58,380 bases of DNA. Origin: Apilactobacillus timberlakei. Its GTDB lineage: Bacteria > Bacillota > Bacilli > Lactobacillales > Lactobacillaceae. This document shows, piece by piece, positions 10,202-19,054 of the stretch. The position numbers and the translations under genes were made by a program. The number at the start of each line of letters is the position of its first letter. Within the stretch, counting starts at the first letter, position 1. Below the pieces are notes generated by a model. It made no database searches, had not been told where the DNA came from, and worked only from the letters and a program-made list of their open reading frames with translations. The stretch is taken from positions 259,886-318,265 of the forward strand of contig NZ_POST01000002.1 of the NCBI RefSeq assembly GCF_002993965.1. Reading direction: 5' to 3'.

Positions 10202-11893
10202 TTATTTTTTCTCGTCATCTGCTAAATTAAGCAATTCATTAGCATGTTCCATTGTTAACTTAGTAACAGTGGAACCAGATAACATCCTAGCAAGTTCTTC
10301 TACTCGATCATCACTACCTAATTTAACTAAATTAGTATTAGTACGATCATTGGAAACTTCTTTTTTTATGAAATAATGATGATCGGCCATTGCAGCCACT
10401 TGTGGTAAATGAGTGATACATAAAACTTGTGATTGCCTAGAAATAGAAGAAATTTTATCAGCAATAGCTTGTGCAACTCTACCAGAAACACCAGTATCAA
10501 CTTCATCAAAAACAATGGAAGTAATTCCTTGAGAACTAGCAAATACCGTTTTTAGAGCTAGAAGAATCCTAGAAATTTCACCACCAGAAGCTATTTTACT
10601 CAATGGCAATAAACTTTCTCCTGGATTAGTACGCATATAAAATTCTACATGTTCATTTCCAAACTGATTAAATGCTTTATTAGGTAACTTATTAAAAATA
10701 ACTTTAAATTCAGTCTTTGACATATATAAATCAGATAACTGTTGATGAATTGCATTCTCTAATCCAACAGACACCTTATGCCTAACTGAACTAATTTTTT
10801 GGGATACAGTTTCTAATTTATCATAAGTATGATTGTATTGTTCGGTAAGGTCTTCGCCAGTTTCCTTATCAGATTGCATAGAAGACAATTCATTTTTGAC
10901 ATTATCATAGTGTTGTAATATCTGCTCGATCGAATCACCGTATTTTCGTTTTAGTTCATAAATAATGTTCAATCTTTCTTCAATTTCTTCTAAACGATTA
11001 TCATCAAACTCTTGCAAATCAACTTGATCAGAAATATTATCAGACGCATCTTGCAATAAATAAAAAGCATCCTTTATGTTATCCGATATCTCACCAAATT
11101 TAGAATCGACATCTTCAATTGATTGCATTGCATTCATCGCTTGACCAATCATATCTAAAGGACTAATTGCATCATCACCATTAATTGAACTAAAAGATAA
11201 GTTTAAAGAGTCAACAATTTTTTGATAATTTTGTAAATGATCACGTTCTTTGGATAATCTTTCTTCTTCACCATTTTCTAAATTGGCATTACCAATTTCA
11301 TTTTCTTGAAATTGGAGCATGTCTAATCTTTGAGACCATTCTTTTTCATTATTACGTTTTTCTTCAATTAGTTTACTGAGTCGATTATATTTTTCATAAT
11401 AATGATTATATTCTTTTAAAAGTGGTTGCAATTCATCGGAACCAAATTCATCTAATAATTTAACATGTTTATCCGGTTGCATTAAATCTTGACTATCATT
11501 TTGCCCCTGAATGTCTACAACTGTTGATCCAATTCTTTTTAAAGTAGTGGTATTAACCAAAATACCATTTACACGACAAATATTTTTACCATTACGGTAA
11601 ATCTCTCTTTGCAAAATAACATTGCCATCACTATGATCAATTCCTAAATCATCAAGAATCTTATATGTTAATCCATTTTGTGGGAAAACAAATAAGCCTT
11701 GAATTAAAAGTTTGTTACTACCATTTCTAATAAATTTTTGTGACCCACGGTTACCAGCTAATAATCCAACAGCGTCAATAATAATAGATTTACCAGCACC
11801 AGTTTCTCCAGTAAGTACTGTCATGCCAGATGAAAAATCTATCTCTAATTTATCGATGATTGCTAAATTACTTATTGATAAATTTTCTAGCAA
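10202..11893 (-). CDS. recN: DNA repair ATPase RecN
   Basis: SMC-like ATPase acting early at double-strand breaks (563 aa). Seen: Walker A GETGAGKS near residue 30, long central coiled coil (about 150-360), the ABC signature LASGGEISR, and Walker B VFDEVDTGVSG. The start is a TTG at 11891-11893 (MLENLSI) with a GAGAGGAAG site. Upstream is tlyA at 39 bases. In most lactobacilli argR sits between them, but it is absent here. Confidence 0.96.
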   Translation of the reverse strand: MLENLSISNLAIIDKLEIDFSSGMTVLTGETGAGKSIIIDAVGLLAGNRGSQKFIRNGSNKLLIQGLFVFPQNGLTYKILDDLGIDHSDGNVILQREIYRNGKNICRVNGILVNTTTLKRIGSTVVDIQGQNDSQDLMQPDKHVKLLDEFGSDELQPLLKEYNHYYEKYNRLSKLIEEKRNNEKEWSQRLDMLQFQENEIGNANLENGEEERLSKERDHLQNYQKIVDSLNLSFSSINGDDAISPLDMIGQAMNAMQSIEDVDSKFGEISDNIKDAFYLLQDASDNISDQVDLQEFDDNRLEEIEERLNIIYELKRKYGDSIEQILQHYDNVKNELSSMQSDKETGEDLTEQYNHTYDKLETVSQKISSVRHKVSVGLENAIHQQLSDLYMSKTEFKVIFNKLPNKAFNQFGNEHVEFYMRTNPGESLLPLSKIASGGEISRILLALKTVFASSQGITSIVFDEVDTGVSGRVAQAIADKISSISRQSQVLCITHLPQVAAMADHHYFIKKEVSNDRTNTNLVKLGSDDRVEELARMLSGSTVTKLTMEHANELLNLADDEKK

Positions 11894-11932
11894 TTAAAGA
11901 ACTTCCTCTCAAGAATTATTAAATAAGGTAAA

Positions 11933-12739
11933 CTATCCTAAATTATCAGATTTTTCAATTGTGTCATCAATTGAAACACTAGAATCAATTAATGGATCAT
12001 CATCAGATTTTAGATGTAGTAAAAATTCAATATTACCTTCCCCTCCCTTAATAGGAGAATAATCTAGTCCTTTAACTGAATAACCAGATTTAATTGAGAA
12101 ATTTATAATATCATCTAAAACTTCGGCATGAACTTTATGATCTCTAATAATTCCATGTTTACCAATTTTATCTCTACCAGCTTCAAATTGTGGCTTTACT
12201 AAAGCAACAACTTCTCCACCTTTTTTTAAAATGTTTTTTAATGGTGGCAAAATTAGATGTAGTGATATAAAAGAAACATCGATTGATGAAAATTCTGGTT
12301 GTCCTTTATCAAAATCATCTAGTTTACTATATCTAAAATTGGTATGTTCCATTACTTCAACGCGTGGATCTTCTCTTAGTTTCCAAACTAATTGGTTGCT
12401 TCCAACATCAAGTGCATAACTTAACTTAGCACCATTTTGCAACATGACATCAGTAAATCCACCAGTTGATGATCCTATATCTAATACCACTTTATTACTA
12501 ACGTCTATATTGAAAACTTTTAACGCTTTAGCTAATTTTAGTCCTCCACGACTAACATATGGCATTGGTTTCCCTTTTAAATGAAGTTTAGTTTCATCGG
12601 AAATTTTAGTTCCTGGTTTATCTAGTCTTTCTTCATTTTTTCCTAAAATTTCACCTGCCATTACAGCTCTTTTAGCTTTTTCTCTAGTATCGAAAAGTCC
12701 TTGTTGAACTAAAAGTACATCAACTCTTTGCTTTTTCAT
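11933..12739 (-). CDS. tlyA: TlyA family rRNA 2'-O-methyltransferase (YqxC)
   Basis: 268 aa. An N-terminal S4 RNA-binding domain (MKKQRVDVLLVQQGL to about residue 60) is followed by a FtsJ/RrmJ-like SAM methyltransferase domain with DIGSSTGGFTD. Mycobacterial TlyA methylates 2'-OH of rRNA cytidines; in Firmicutes the homologue is less characterised, so the exact substrate is inferred. It follows ispA by 16 bases in the folD operon. Confidence 0.92.
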   Translation of the reverse strand: MKKQRVDVLLVQQGLFDTREKAKRAVMAGEILGKNEERLDKPGTKISDETKLHLKGKPMPYVSRGGLKLAKALKVFNIDVSNKVVLDIGSSTGGFTDVMLQNGAKLSYALDVGSNQLVWKLREDPRVEVMEHTNFRYSKLDDFDKGQPEFSSIDVSFISLHLILPPLKNILKKGGEVVALVKPQFEAGRDKIGKHGIIRDHKVHAEVLDDIINFSIKSGYSVKGLDYSPIKGGEGNIEFLLHLKSDDDPLIDSSVSIDDTIEKSDNLG

Positions 12740-12755
12740 TAATAAACTGCTCCTA

Positions 12756-13643
12756 TTAACTAATTTTAAAGTAAGTCAGGAATGCTGCTAACAAATCAGT
12801 ATCAATCCCATAATTTTCTTCTATTTGATTAAGTATCTTATGACTATGATCTAAAACTTGTTCTAATTCTTTATATGAGTTTTTCAAGCCAATTAAATTA
12901 GGATAAGTATTCTTTTTATCATCTTGATGAACTGGCTTACCTAGCTGTTTAGAAGTAGCGACAACATCTAAAATATCATCATATATTTGAAAAGCTAAAC
13001 CATAATCATCTGCATAGCTAGATAAAAGATTTTGTAAATTTTTATTAGAATCCGACATAACAGCACCAGCAGAAACAGCATAATGAATTAAAGCACCTGT
13101 TTTACCACGATGTAGTTTTTTTAAAGATTCTAAATTTAAGGTTTTATTTTCAAATTCAATATCTGATGCTTGTCCGGCAACCATACCGCTGGGTCCACTA
13201 GCTTTTGAAAGCATTAGGGTAAGTTGTGATTTAATATCACTAGATAAATTATTATCAGAAACCCATTGAAAAGCTAAAGAAAGTAATCCATCTCCAGCTA
13301 AAGTGGCCATTCCAGCACCAAATTTAACATGATTGGTAGGCATCCCTCTACGCAGGTCATCATTATCCATAGCTGGTAAATCATCATGAATTAATGAGTA
13401 TGTATGCAATAATTCAATTGCACAAGTAGCCCTTAAATCATCTTCATTTATACTATGATTTAAAGTTTTCATAGTTGCTAACGTCAACAAAGGTCGTAAT
13501 CTTTTACCACCTGCCATTAATGAGTAATACATTGAATCAGCCAAAGTAGTTTGATTAATATCTTTTTTTAAATTAGATTCTAAATAATTATTAATTTTGG
13601 TCAAGTTTTCTTGTTCAAAATCATTTAATATTTTTTCCAACAT
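12756..13643 (-). CDS. ispA: Polyprenyl (farnesyl/geranyl) diphosphate synthase
   Basis: Condenses DMAPP and IPP to C10/C15 prenyl diphosphates that feed undecaprenyl phosphate and quinone synthesis (295 aa). Both aspartate-rich motifs are visible: DDLPAMDNDD and DDILD, plus the GGKRLRP substrate motif. One-base overlap with xseB. The xseA-xseB-ispA-tlyA order is typical for Firmicutes. Confidence 0.95.
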   Translation of the reverse strand: MLEKILNDFEQENLTKINNYLESNLKKDINQTTLADSMYYSLMAGGKRLRPLLTLATMKTLNHSINEDDLRATCAIELLHTYSLIHDDLPAMDNDDLRRGMPTNHVKFGAGMATLAGDGLLSLAFQWVSDNNLSSDIKSQLTLMLSKASGPSGMVAGQASDIEFENKTLNLESLKKLHRGKTGALIHYAVSAGAVMSDSNKNLQNLLSSYADDYGLAFQIYDDILDVVATSKQLGKPVHQDDKKNTYPNLIGLKNSYKELEQVLDHSHKILNQIEENYGIDTDLLAAFLTYFKIS

Positions 13644-13876
13644 TAGTTTTTATCGCTTTCTGATTGTTCAAAAGGAATTTCTTCATTATTACTTGTCATT
13701 TCTTTAGCAAGAGTGTTTTCAGCATTCTTTAAAGTAGCTTGAAGATCTTTTGTCAGACTAACTCCATTTTGAAATTCTAATAAAGCTTTCTCTAATGGAA
13801 TATCACCTTGTTCCAATTCATTTACAATTTGTTCTAGTTTTTGCATATTCTCTTCAAAAGTAACTTTTTCAGCCAT
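13643..13876 (-). CDS. xseB: Exodeoxyribonuclease VII small subunit
   Basis: 77 aa partner of XseA, two helices that stabilise the large subunit. Family signature seen: TFEENMQKLEQIVNELEQGD followed by LEKAL and FQNGV. One-base overlaps with xseA before it and ispA after it give full translational coupling. Confidence 0.95.
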   Translation of the reverse strand: MAEKVTFEENMQKLEQIVNELEQGDIPLEKALLEFQNGVSLTKDLQATLKNAENTLAKEMTSNNEEIPFEQSESDKN

Positions 13877-15216
13877 TATTTTTGCTTCCTTTCTATTGAA
13901 TTAACAGTCGCCTTTGCAGATCCATCTATTAAATTAAGATTTATTGTTGAATCTGGATTTAAATTATCAACACTTTTAATTACATTATTATTTTCATCAG
14001 TTGTATAACTAAAACCTCTAGACATTGTTTTAAGAGGACTTAAATGATCTAATGATTCAATGATATTATTTAAATTATTCTCTTTGTTCTTAATAATCAA
14101 ATCAATATTTCTTTGTAATTGTTGTTTTTTAATTTTCAATATTTGTATATTCGATTCAACTTGTTGCCTTGGGGAATTAAGTTTTAACCCATTTTTTAAT
14201 TGATTAAATTGCTTATCAACATAATTAAACTTATTATTCATATTGTTAAATAACTTTTCACGTAAAGCATCTAAACTTTGTAAATATGAATCATATAACC
14301 TATCAGGCTGTTTAAATATATATGATTCTTTTGCTTTATTTAATCTTTGATTAAGCGTATTCAATATGTTCTTAAACGCATTAAATATCCTTAGCTCATC
14401 TTTTTGTAATTCTGTTAGTACATCTGTTAACACAGGAACAGATAGCTCAGCAGCGGCAGTTGGCGTAGCAGCTCTCACATCAGCTACTAAATCAGCAATT
14501 GTAGTATCAGTTTCATGTCCAACCGAAGAAATAATTGGAATATTACTATCAAAAATAGCCCTGGCAACTATCTCTTCATTAAATGGCCATAAATCTTCAA
14601 TGGATCCTCCGCCACGTCCAATAATCAAAGTATCAAAGTTTCCCATATCATTTACTCTTTTAATTTGACTAGTAATATCTGCTGCTGCTTCATTACCTTG
14701 AACTACAGCCGGAAAAAGTACAATTTGAGCAATTGGATATCTTCTTCTAGTAGTAGTAATAATATCTCTAATTACAGCACCACTAGGTGAAGTAACAACT
14801 GCAATTCTTTTAGGAAATTTGGTTAGCGCTTTTTTAGGCGCGGAGAACAGCCCTTCTTTTGAAAGTTTATTCTTCAATTGTTCATATGCTTGATAAAGTT
14901 CGCCAACACCATCAGGTTCCATATGATCAATGTATATTTGATAATTACCAGTTTTTTCATATAAAGATACCCTACCAGTAACTAACACCTTCATACCTTC
15001 TTCAGGAGTGAATTTAACTTTATTAAATGCTGATTTAAACATAATTGCACTTATTTTAGCATTATCATCTTTAAGACTAAAATATTGATGAACTGGTCTT
15101 AATCTAAAATTAGATATTTCACCAGTTAAATATATTTTTCCTAAATAAGGATCACGATCAAATTTTTTCTTAATATAGCTAGTTAAATCACTAACTGATA
15201 AATAGTCATTACTCAT
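13876..15216 (-). CDS. xseA: Exodeoxyribonuclease VII large subunit
   Basis: Single-strand-specific bidirectional exonuclease (446 aa). Seen: N-terminal OB-fold (LSVSDLTSYIKKKF to about residue 100), the catalytic domain with TSPSGAVIRD and GRGGGSIEDL, then SVGHETDTTIAD and a long coiled-coil region before the C terminus. It overlaps folD and xseB by one base each. Confidence 0.96.
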   Translation of the reverse strand: MSNDYLSVSDLTSYIKKKFDRDPYLGKIYLTGEISNFRLRPVHQYFSLKDDNAKISAIMFKSAFNKVKFTPEEGMKVLVTGRVSLYEKTGNYQIYIDHMEPDGVGELYQAYEQLKNKLSKEGLFSAPKKALTKFPKRIAVVTSPSGAVIRDIITTTRRRYPIAQIVLFPAVVQGNEAAADITSQIKRVNDMGNFDTLIIGRGGGSIEDLWPFNEEIVARAIFDSNIPIISSVGHETDTTIADLVADVRAATPTAAAELSVPVLTDVLTELQKDELRIFNAFKNILNTLNQRLNKAKESYIFKQPDRLYDSYLQSLDALREKLFNNMNNKFNYVDKQFNQLKNGLKLNSPRQQVESNIQILKIKKQQLQRNIDLIIKNKENNLNNIIESLDHLSPLKTMSRGFSYTTDENNNVIKSVDNLNPDSTINLNLIDGSAKATVNSIERKQK

Positions 15217-16070
15217 TATAAAGAGTCACTCCATTTTGTAAGTTCAACGGTTTGAGTCATTAATGTACTAATTGTCATAGGTCCCACTCCTCCTGGTACC
15301 GGAGTAATATATCCGGCAATTTCAGAAACTTCTTGATAGTCGACATCTCCGACTAATTTTCCATTTTCATCTAAATTTTGACCAACATCAATAATTGTGG
15401 AACCTTTTTTAACATCATTTTTATTAACCGTATGTAATTTACCAGTTGCTGAAACTATAATATCAGCATCTTTAGTATAATCATTAACATTAGCATGATG
15501 ATTAATTATGCTAACTTCAGCTCCAGCATTAATCAATAAAGCTGCCATTGGCCTTCCAACAATTGTGCTTCTACCGATTACAACTGCCTTCTTGCCTACA
15601 AGCTCAATATTATATTCCTCAAGCATTTTCATAATACCTTTAGGAGTACAAGCAACTGGATAATTTTCTGTTTCATCTAAAAACAATTTACCAGAATTAA
15701 TTATTTGGAATCCATCGACATCCTTTTTTGGATTAATTTGTCCCATAATATATTTTTCATCAATATGTTTAGGAAGTGGTGATTGAATCAAAATTGCATT
15801 TATATCACTATCATTATTATAATCGTTCAAAACTTTAAGTAATTCTGCTTGTGTAGTTTCTTCTGGCATTTCTTTTACTATTGATTTGATACCTAGTTTT
15901 TCAGCCTTTTTATGCTTACTCCTAACATATCTTTTGCTAGCTTGATCATTACCCACAATAATAACTGCTAGACAAGGTATTATTCCATTTTTTTTCATCT
16001 TACTTACAGTTAACCTAGTATTTTCATTAAGTTTTTTTGCTAATGATTTTCCATCAATAATAGTTGCCAT
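15216..16070 (-). CDS. folD: Methylenetetrahydrofolate dehydrogenase/cyclohydrolase FolD
   Basis: Interconverts 5,10-methylene-THF and 10-formyl-THF, the formyl donor used by Fmt in this window (284 aa). Seen: YVRSKHKKAEKLGI with the catalytic YxxxK lysine, QSPLPKHI, CTPKGIM, the NADP motif GRSTIVGRP and PVPGGVGPMT. It begins the folD-xseA-xseB-ispA-tlyA-recN-gmk-rpoZ unit, preceded by an extended -10 promoter and the nusB terminator. Confidence 0.97.
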   Translation of the reverse strand: MATIIDGKSLAKKLNENTRLTVSKMKKNGIIPCLAVIIVGNDQASKRYVRSKHKKAEKLGIKSIVKEMPEETTQAELLKVLNDYNNDSDINAILIQSPLPKHIDEKYIMGQINPKKDVDGFQIINSGKLFLDETENYPVACTPKGIMKMLEEYNIELVGKKAVVIGRSTIVGRPMAALLINAGAEVSIINHHANVNDYTKDADIIVSATGKLHTVNKNDVKKGSTIIDVGQNLDENGKLVGDVDYQEVSEIAGYITPVPGGVGPMTISTLMTQTVELTKWSDSL

Positions 16071-16099
16071 ATAGAAAACACCCCATTCATTTTATGTTT

Positions 16100-16108
16100 A
16101 TTCTAGCA
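16100..16108 (-). promoter_or_regulatory. Extended -10 promoter for folD operon
   Basis: Minus strand TGC TAGAAT, an extended -10, with only a weak -35 (TGCATA, 17 bases upstream). It lies between the nusB terminator and the folD start, about 30 bases before the ATG. Confidence 0.55.
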
Positions 16109-16130
16109 CATTAAATTTAATTTATGCATT

Positions 16131-16168
16131 AAAAAAATAGATTTGCAGTTAAGCAAACCTATCTTTTC
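16131..16168 (-). terminator. Terminator after nusB
   Basis: Minus-strand hairpin with ATAGGTTTGC and GCAAATCTAT arms (one mismatch) around a short loop, followed by seven T. It starts right after the nusB stop. Confidence 0.85.
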
Positions 16169-16169
16169 A

Positions 16170-16565
16170 TTATGAAATAGCGTTAGATAAAACGCCATTA
16201 ACGAACTTACGTGAATGATCATCACTATATTTTTTTGTTAACTCTAAGGCTTCATTAATTGCAACCTTATTTGGAATATCATCTACATAATAGATTTCAA
16301 AAAAAGCCATTCTGAGAACTGCTAAATCGGTTTTAGCAATTCTATTAATTGACCATCCTGAAACAAGATATTCACTAATTTTATTATCTAAATCTTCTTT
16401 ATGTTCCAAAACACCATTAACTAATTCCAAATAATATGATGGAATTTCGTCTTGTGTTTTAGAAATAGCATGAAAAAAAAGTTCTTTATCAGTAGTATCA
16501 TTTGCATTAATCGCAAATAAAGTTTGAAATGCAAACTCTCTTATTTTATGTCTTGTAAAATTCAC
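16170..16565 (-). CDS. nusB: Transcription antitermination factor NusB
   Basis: All-helical RNA-binding protein of the rRNA antitermination complex (131 aa). Seen: N-terminal RHKIREFAFQTLFA and C-terminal DIPNKVAINEALELTKKYSD followed by KFVNGVL, the two best conserved NusB segments. One-base overlap with the Asp23 gene; end of the efp-asp23-nusB unit. Confidence 0.96.
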   Translation of the reverse strand: MNFTRHKIREFAFQTLFAINANDTTDKELFFHAISKTQDEIPSYYLELVNGVLEHKEDLDNKISEYLVSGWSINRIAKTDLAVLRMAFFEIYYVDDIPNKVAINEALELTKKYSDDHSRKFVNGVLSNAIS

Positions 16566-17005
16566 TATTGTTCACCCTTATTATTACTATCGTTATCATC
16601 AAATAAGTCATTTGAATCAAATTTATCGTCCGTTTTTTCAGGAACAATTCCCTCTACATGAACATTAACTTCGCCTAAGTTTAATTCAGTCATGAATAAG
16701 AGCTGTTGTTTTACTTGTTCTTGGATATTTAAAGCCACTTTAGGCACGGCAACACCATAATTTAAGTAAACATAAACATCGACAATTAATTTATCATCGT
16801 CAAAATTTAATTTAATTCCCTTGCCAAATTCTTTTCTACCAAATAATTCATTTACACTAGTAGCTAAAGAACCACGCATACTGTTAACACCCTTAACTTG
16901 AACAGCAGCAATACTAGCAATTATTTCTAGTACTCGTGGAGATATTTGAACATCTCCTTCTTGAGCACTTGAGTTTTTTAAAGCAATGTTATTTCCTTCT
17001 GCCAT
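16565..17005 (-). CDS. Asp23/Gls24 family envelope stress protein (YqhY type)
   Basis: 146 aa when started at the ATG of MAEGNNIAL; a longer TTG start (17018-17020) is less likely because the GGGGGTAA ribosome site lies between them, 8 bases before this ATG. The Asp23 domain shows ISPRVLEIIASIAA, VKGVNSMRG and VDVYVYLNYG. The C terminus is acidic. It matches B. subtilis YqhY, which sits beside nusB and has been linked to acetyl-CoA carboxylase homeostasis; function here is inferred from position. Confidence 0.88.
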   Translation of the reverse strand: MAEGNNIALKNSSAQEGDVQISPRVLEIIASIAAVQVKGVNSMRGSLATSVNELFGRKEFGKGIKLNFDDDKLIVDVYVYLNYGVAVPKVALNIQEQVKQQLLFMTELNLGEVNVHVEGIVPEKTDDKFDSNDLFDDNDSNNKGEQ

Positions 17006-17043
17006 AAAGATTACCCCCAATTGAGTAATTAAATTTCAAAAAA

Positions 17044-17607
17044 TTAAGCTCTTGAAATATAACTTCCATCAGTAGTGTTAATAATTAATTTATCGTCAGA
17101 ATTAACAAAGAATGGAACTTGAACAATTAATCCAGTAGTCATTTTAGCTGGTTTGCTTCCACCAGAAGCAGTATTACCTTTAATACTTGGTTCAGTTTCT
17201 GCAACTTGAAGAGTAACTGTATTAGGAACTTCAATTCCAATTACTTCATTTTCATATTGAACAATACTTACTTCCATATTTTCTTGTAAGTAGTTTAAAG
17301 CATCCTTAATTTTATCGCCAGGAACAGTAAGTTGATCATAAGTTTCCATATCCATGAAAACATATCCAGAACCATCTTCATACAAATATTGCATAGTTCT
17401 TGAATCAATTTGTGCTTGTTCCATTTTAGCACCAGAACGGAATGTTTTATCTTGAACCGCACCAGTTCTCAAATTCTTTAGCTTAGAACGAACGAATGCT
17501 CCACCTTTACCAGGCTTTACGTGTTGAAAACTAATAATACGCCAGATAGCATTATCAACCTTGATTGTTAATCCAGTTTTAAATTTAGCTGTTGAAATTA
17601 CTGCCAT
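17044..17607 (-). CDS. efp: Elongation factor P
   Basis: tRNA-shaped factor that relieves stalling at polyproline (187 aa). Three domains: N-terminal KOW-like with [14 protein letters not shown], whose lysine loop reaches the peptidyl centre, then two OB domains. The start is the ATG of MAVISTAKF, 7-9 bases after a consensus AGGAGG; an in-frame upstream extension of 18 codons has no ribosome site and does not match the family. In many lactobacilli an Xaa-Pro peptidase gene precedes efp; here rpmA and its terminator do. Confidence 0.96.
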   Translation of the reverse strand: MAVISTAKFKTGLTIKVDNAIWRIISFQHVKPGKGGAFVRSKLKNLRTGAVQDKTFRSGAKMEQAQIDSRTMQYLYEDGSGYVFMDMETYDQLTVPGDKIKDALNYLQENMEVSIVQYENEVIGIEVPNTVTLQVAETEPSIKGNTASGGSKPAKMTTGLIVQVPFFVNSDDKLIINTTDGSYISRA

Positions 17608-17694
17608 AATTAAAATAATCCTCCTAATATTAACTAATTGAATAGTTATTTGTAGCACCATTACTTAATAATATTATAACATTATATTTTATAA

Positions 17695-17722
17695 TAAAAA
17701 AAGCCTGATAATCAGGCTTTTA
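17695..17722 (-). terminator. Terminator after rpmA
   Basis: Minus strand AAAAGCCTGA, loop, TCAGGCTTTT followed by a T run; a compact, strong hairpin between rpmA and efp. Confidence 0.9.
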
Positions 17723-17739
17723 ATACATTATTTACTTAA

Positions 17740-18036
17740 TTATTTAGCAACTGCTTCAGAAACAGGGTATACTGAAACTTGGCGCTTCTTGCGGCCCATA
17801 CGTTCAAAACGTACAACACCGTCAACTAAAGCAAATAAAGTATCGTCACCGGCACGTTTAACATTCTTACCAGGGTAAATATGTGTACCACGTTGACGGT
17901 AAATAATTGAACCAGTTGTAACAGTTGAGCCATCAGCAGCCTTAGTACCTAAACGACGACCTGCAGAATCACGACCGTTAGCAGTTGAACCTCCCCCTTT
18001 ATGGTGAGAGAAGAATTGTAGATTCATTTCTAACAT
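17740..18036 (-). CDS. rpmA: Ribosomal protein bL27 (with cleavable N-terminal extension)
   Basis: 98 aa. The N terminus [16 protein letters not shown] carries the Firmicutes extension ending LQFF, removed by the protease Prp before the mature protein reaches the peptidyl transferase centre. The body shows SAGRRLGTK and [12 protein letters not shown]. prp lies 21 bases upstream in the same operon, as expected. Confidence 0.97.
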   Translation of the reverse strand: MLEMNLQFFSHHKGGGSTANGRDSAGRRLGTKAADGSTVTTGSIIYRQRGTHIYPGKNVKRAGDDTLFALVDGVVRFERMGRKKRQVSVYPVSEAVAK

Positions 18037-18057
18037 TGAATTACACCTCCGTACAAT

Positions 18058-18402
18058 TTAATCGCTTATTATATTTAATTTAATATATTTTGCATAACTT
18101 TTAGAAATATCAATCATTCCATTCTCAAAGCTACGTAAAATAGCTTGAGAAGCAATCATATTATCATGATTTTTAGTATTAGGAATAGTTACCTCCATAA
18201 AGCCACCATCAATATCATTGCTTTTAACTTTAGGATCCAACTCAGCAACTTCATTCAATCCATTTACAGTAGTAATGGATAAAACTGAAACTGCAGCACA
18301 AACTATATCCTTACCATACTCTCCTGAATCAGCATGACCAGTTATTTTAAATGAATTTATATTATCACTTAAATTATTATGAGAAATAGTAACTTTAATC
18401 AT
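18058..18402 (-). CDS. prp: Ribosomal-processing cysteine protease Prp
   Basis: 114 aa protease that trims bL27. The catalytic histidine sits in GHADSGEYGKD (about residue 22) and the catalytic cysteine in DIVCAAVS (about 34). It lies between rplU (14 bases upstream) and rpmA, the conserved rplU-prp-rpmA order of Firmicutes whose L27 needs processing. Confidence 0.95.
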   Translation of the reverse strand: MIKVTISHNNLSDNINSFKITGHADSGEYGKDIVCAAVSVLSITTVNGLNEVAELDPKVKSNDIDGGFMEVTIPNTKNHDNMIASQAILRSFENGMIDISKSYAKYIKLNIISD

Positions 18403-18416
18403 TTTATCCTCTTTAA

Positions 18417-18725
18417 TTATGCATTGATTGAGTCGATAGTAACCTTAGTGTATGGTTGTCTATGACCTTTCTTTGAACGAGCACCCTTCTTAGGTTTGTA
18501 ACGAAGAATAGTAATCTTCTTACCACGACCGTGCTTTTCAACAGTACCTTCAACTGAAGCACCGTCTACTAGAGGAGTACCAACCTTAGCTGAGTCACCA
18601 CCAACGAAAACAACTTGGTCAAATTTAACCTTGTCACCTTCATTTGCGTTTAACTTTTCAACGTAAATTGATTCACCTTCAGCAACTTTATATTGCTTGC
18701 CGCCTGTTAAAATAATTGCGTACAT
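18417..18725 (-). CDS. rplU: Ribosomal protein bL21
   Basis: 102 aa. The ATG of [14 protein letters not shown] is chosen over an in-frame GTG nine bases upstream, because the AAGGAGG site is 8 bases before the ATG and overlaps the GTG. Conserved core: [12 protein letters not shown], and C-terminal [13 protein letters not shown]. First gene of rplU-prp-rpmA, behind an L21 leader and a strong promoter. Confidence 0.97.
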   Translation of the reverse strand: MYAIILTGGKQYKVAEGESIYVEKLNANEGDKVKFDQVVFVGGDSAKVGTPLVDGASVEGTVEKHGRGKKITILRYKPKKGARSKKGHRQPYTKVTIDSINA

Positions 18726-18734
18726 AATGTGCAC

Positions 18735-18838
18735 CTCCTTGAAATAATATGCTTAGACTCGCCGAAAATAAGCGTTCATTAATATGAAACTTAATACTCA
18801 TTCCATGCGGTTGTAGCTGTGAAAGTCCACAAATACAA
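18735..18838 (-). ncRNA. L21 leader RNA (autoregulatory 5' UTR)
   Basis: About 100 bases of untranslated RNA precede rplU. A helix GTTGTA / TACAAC encloses a smaller TGTG / CACA hairpin, followed by ACCGCATGGAATGAG and a conserved-looking CGGCGAGT block near the 3' end. Position and these blocks match the Firmicutes L21 leader, thought to bind L21 and control the operon. Identification is by eye; a covariance search would settle it. Confidence 0.75.
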
Positions 18839-18845
18839 CAACGTA

Positions 18846-18874
18846 AGTATACACATGTTATAGTAATTAGTCAA
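18846..18874 (-). promoter_or_regulatory. Sigma-A promoter of rplU operon
   Basis: Minus strand TTGACT (18869-18874), 17-base spacer, TATACT (18846-18851). Transcription would begin at the 5' end of the L21 leader. Confidence 0.85.
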
Positions 18875-18909
18875 CAAAAAAACACATTACAATTTTGTAA
18901 TGTGTTTTT
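18875..18909 (-). terminator. Terminator after tRNA-Arg
   Basis: Perfect 11-base arms (ACACATTACAA / TTGTAATGTGT) with a 2-base loop and a T run on the minus strand, just 3' of the tRNA and upstream of the rplU promoter. Confidence 0.88.
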
Positions 18910-18922
18910 AGAAAATAACTAA

Positions 18923-18996
18923 TGTCGCAGAAGAGATTCGAACTCTTGACCTACGGTTTAGAAGACCGTTGCTCTATCCTGCTGAGCTACTGCGAC
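18923..18996 (-). tRNA. tRNA-Arg (anticodon UCU)
   Basis: Cloverleaf reads cleanly on the minus strand: acceptor GTCGCAG / CTGCGAC, D arm GCTC..GAGC, anticodon stem ACGGT / ACCGT around loop CTTCTAA giving anticodon TCT (reads AGA/AGG), T arm with TTCGAAT, discriminator A. No CCA is encoded. It has its own consensus promoter and terminator. AGA is the preferred Arg codon in such AT-rich genomes. Confidence 0.96.
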
Positions 18997-19017
18997 AACA
19001 AATAACCAACAAAAATA

Positions 19018-19046
19018 ATTATATTAAAAATATAGATAGGTGTCAA
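19018..19046 (-). promoter_or_regulatory. Consensus sigma-A promoter of tRNA-Arg
   Basis: Minus strand TTGACA (19041-19046), 17-base spacer, TATAAT (19018-19023): a perfect consensus match, about 20 bases upstream of the tRNA. Confidence 0.9.
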
Positions 19047-19054
19047 CACTTTTT

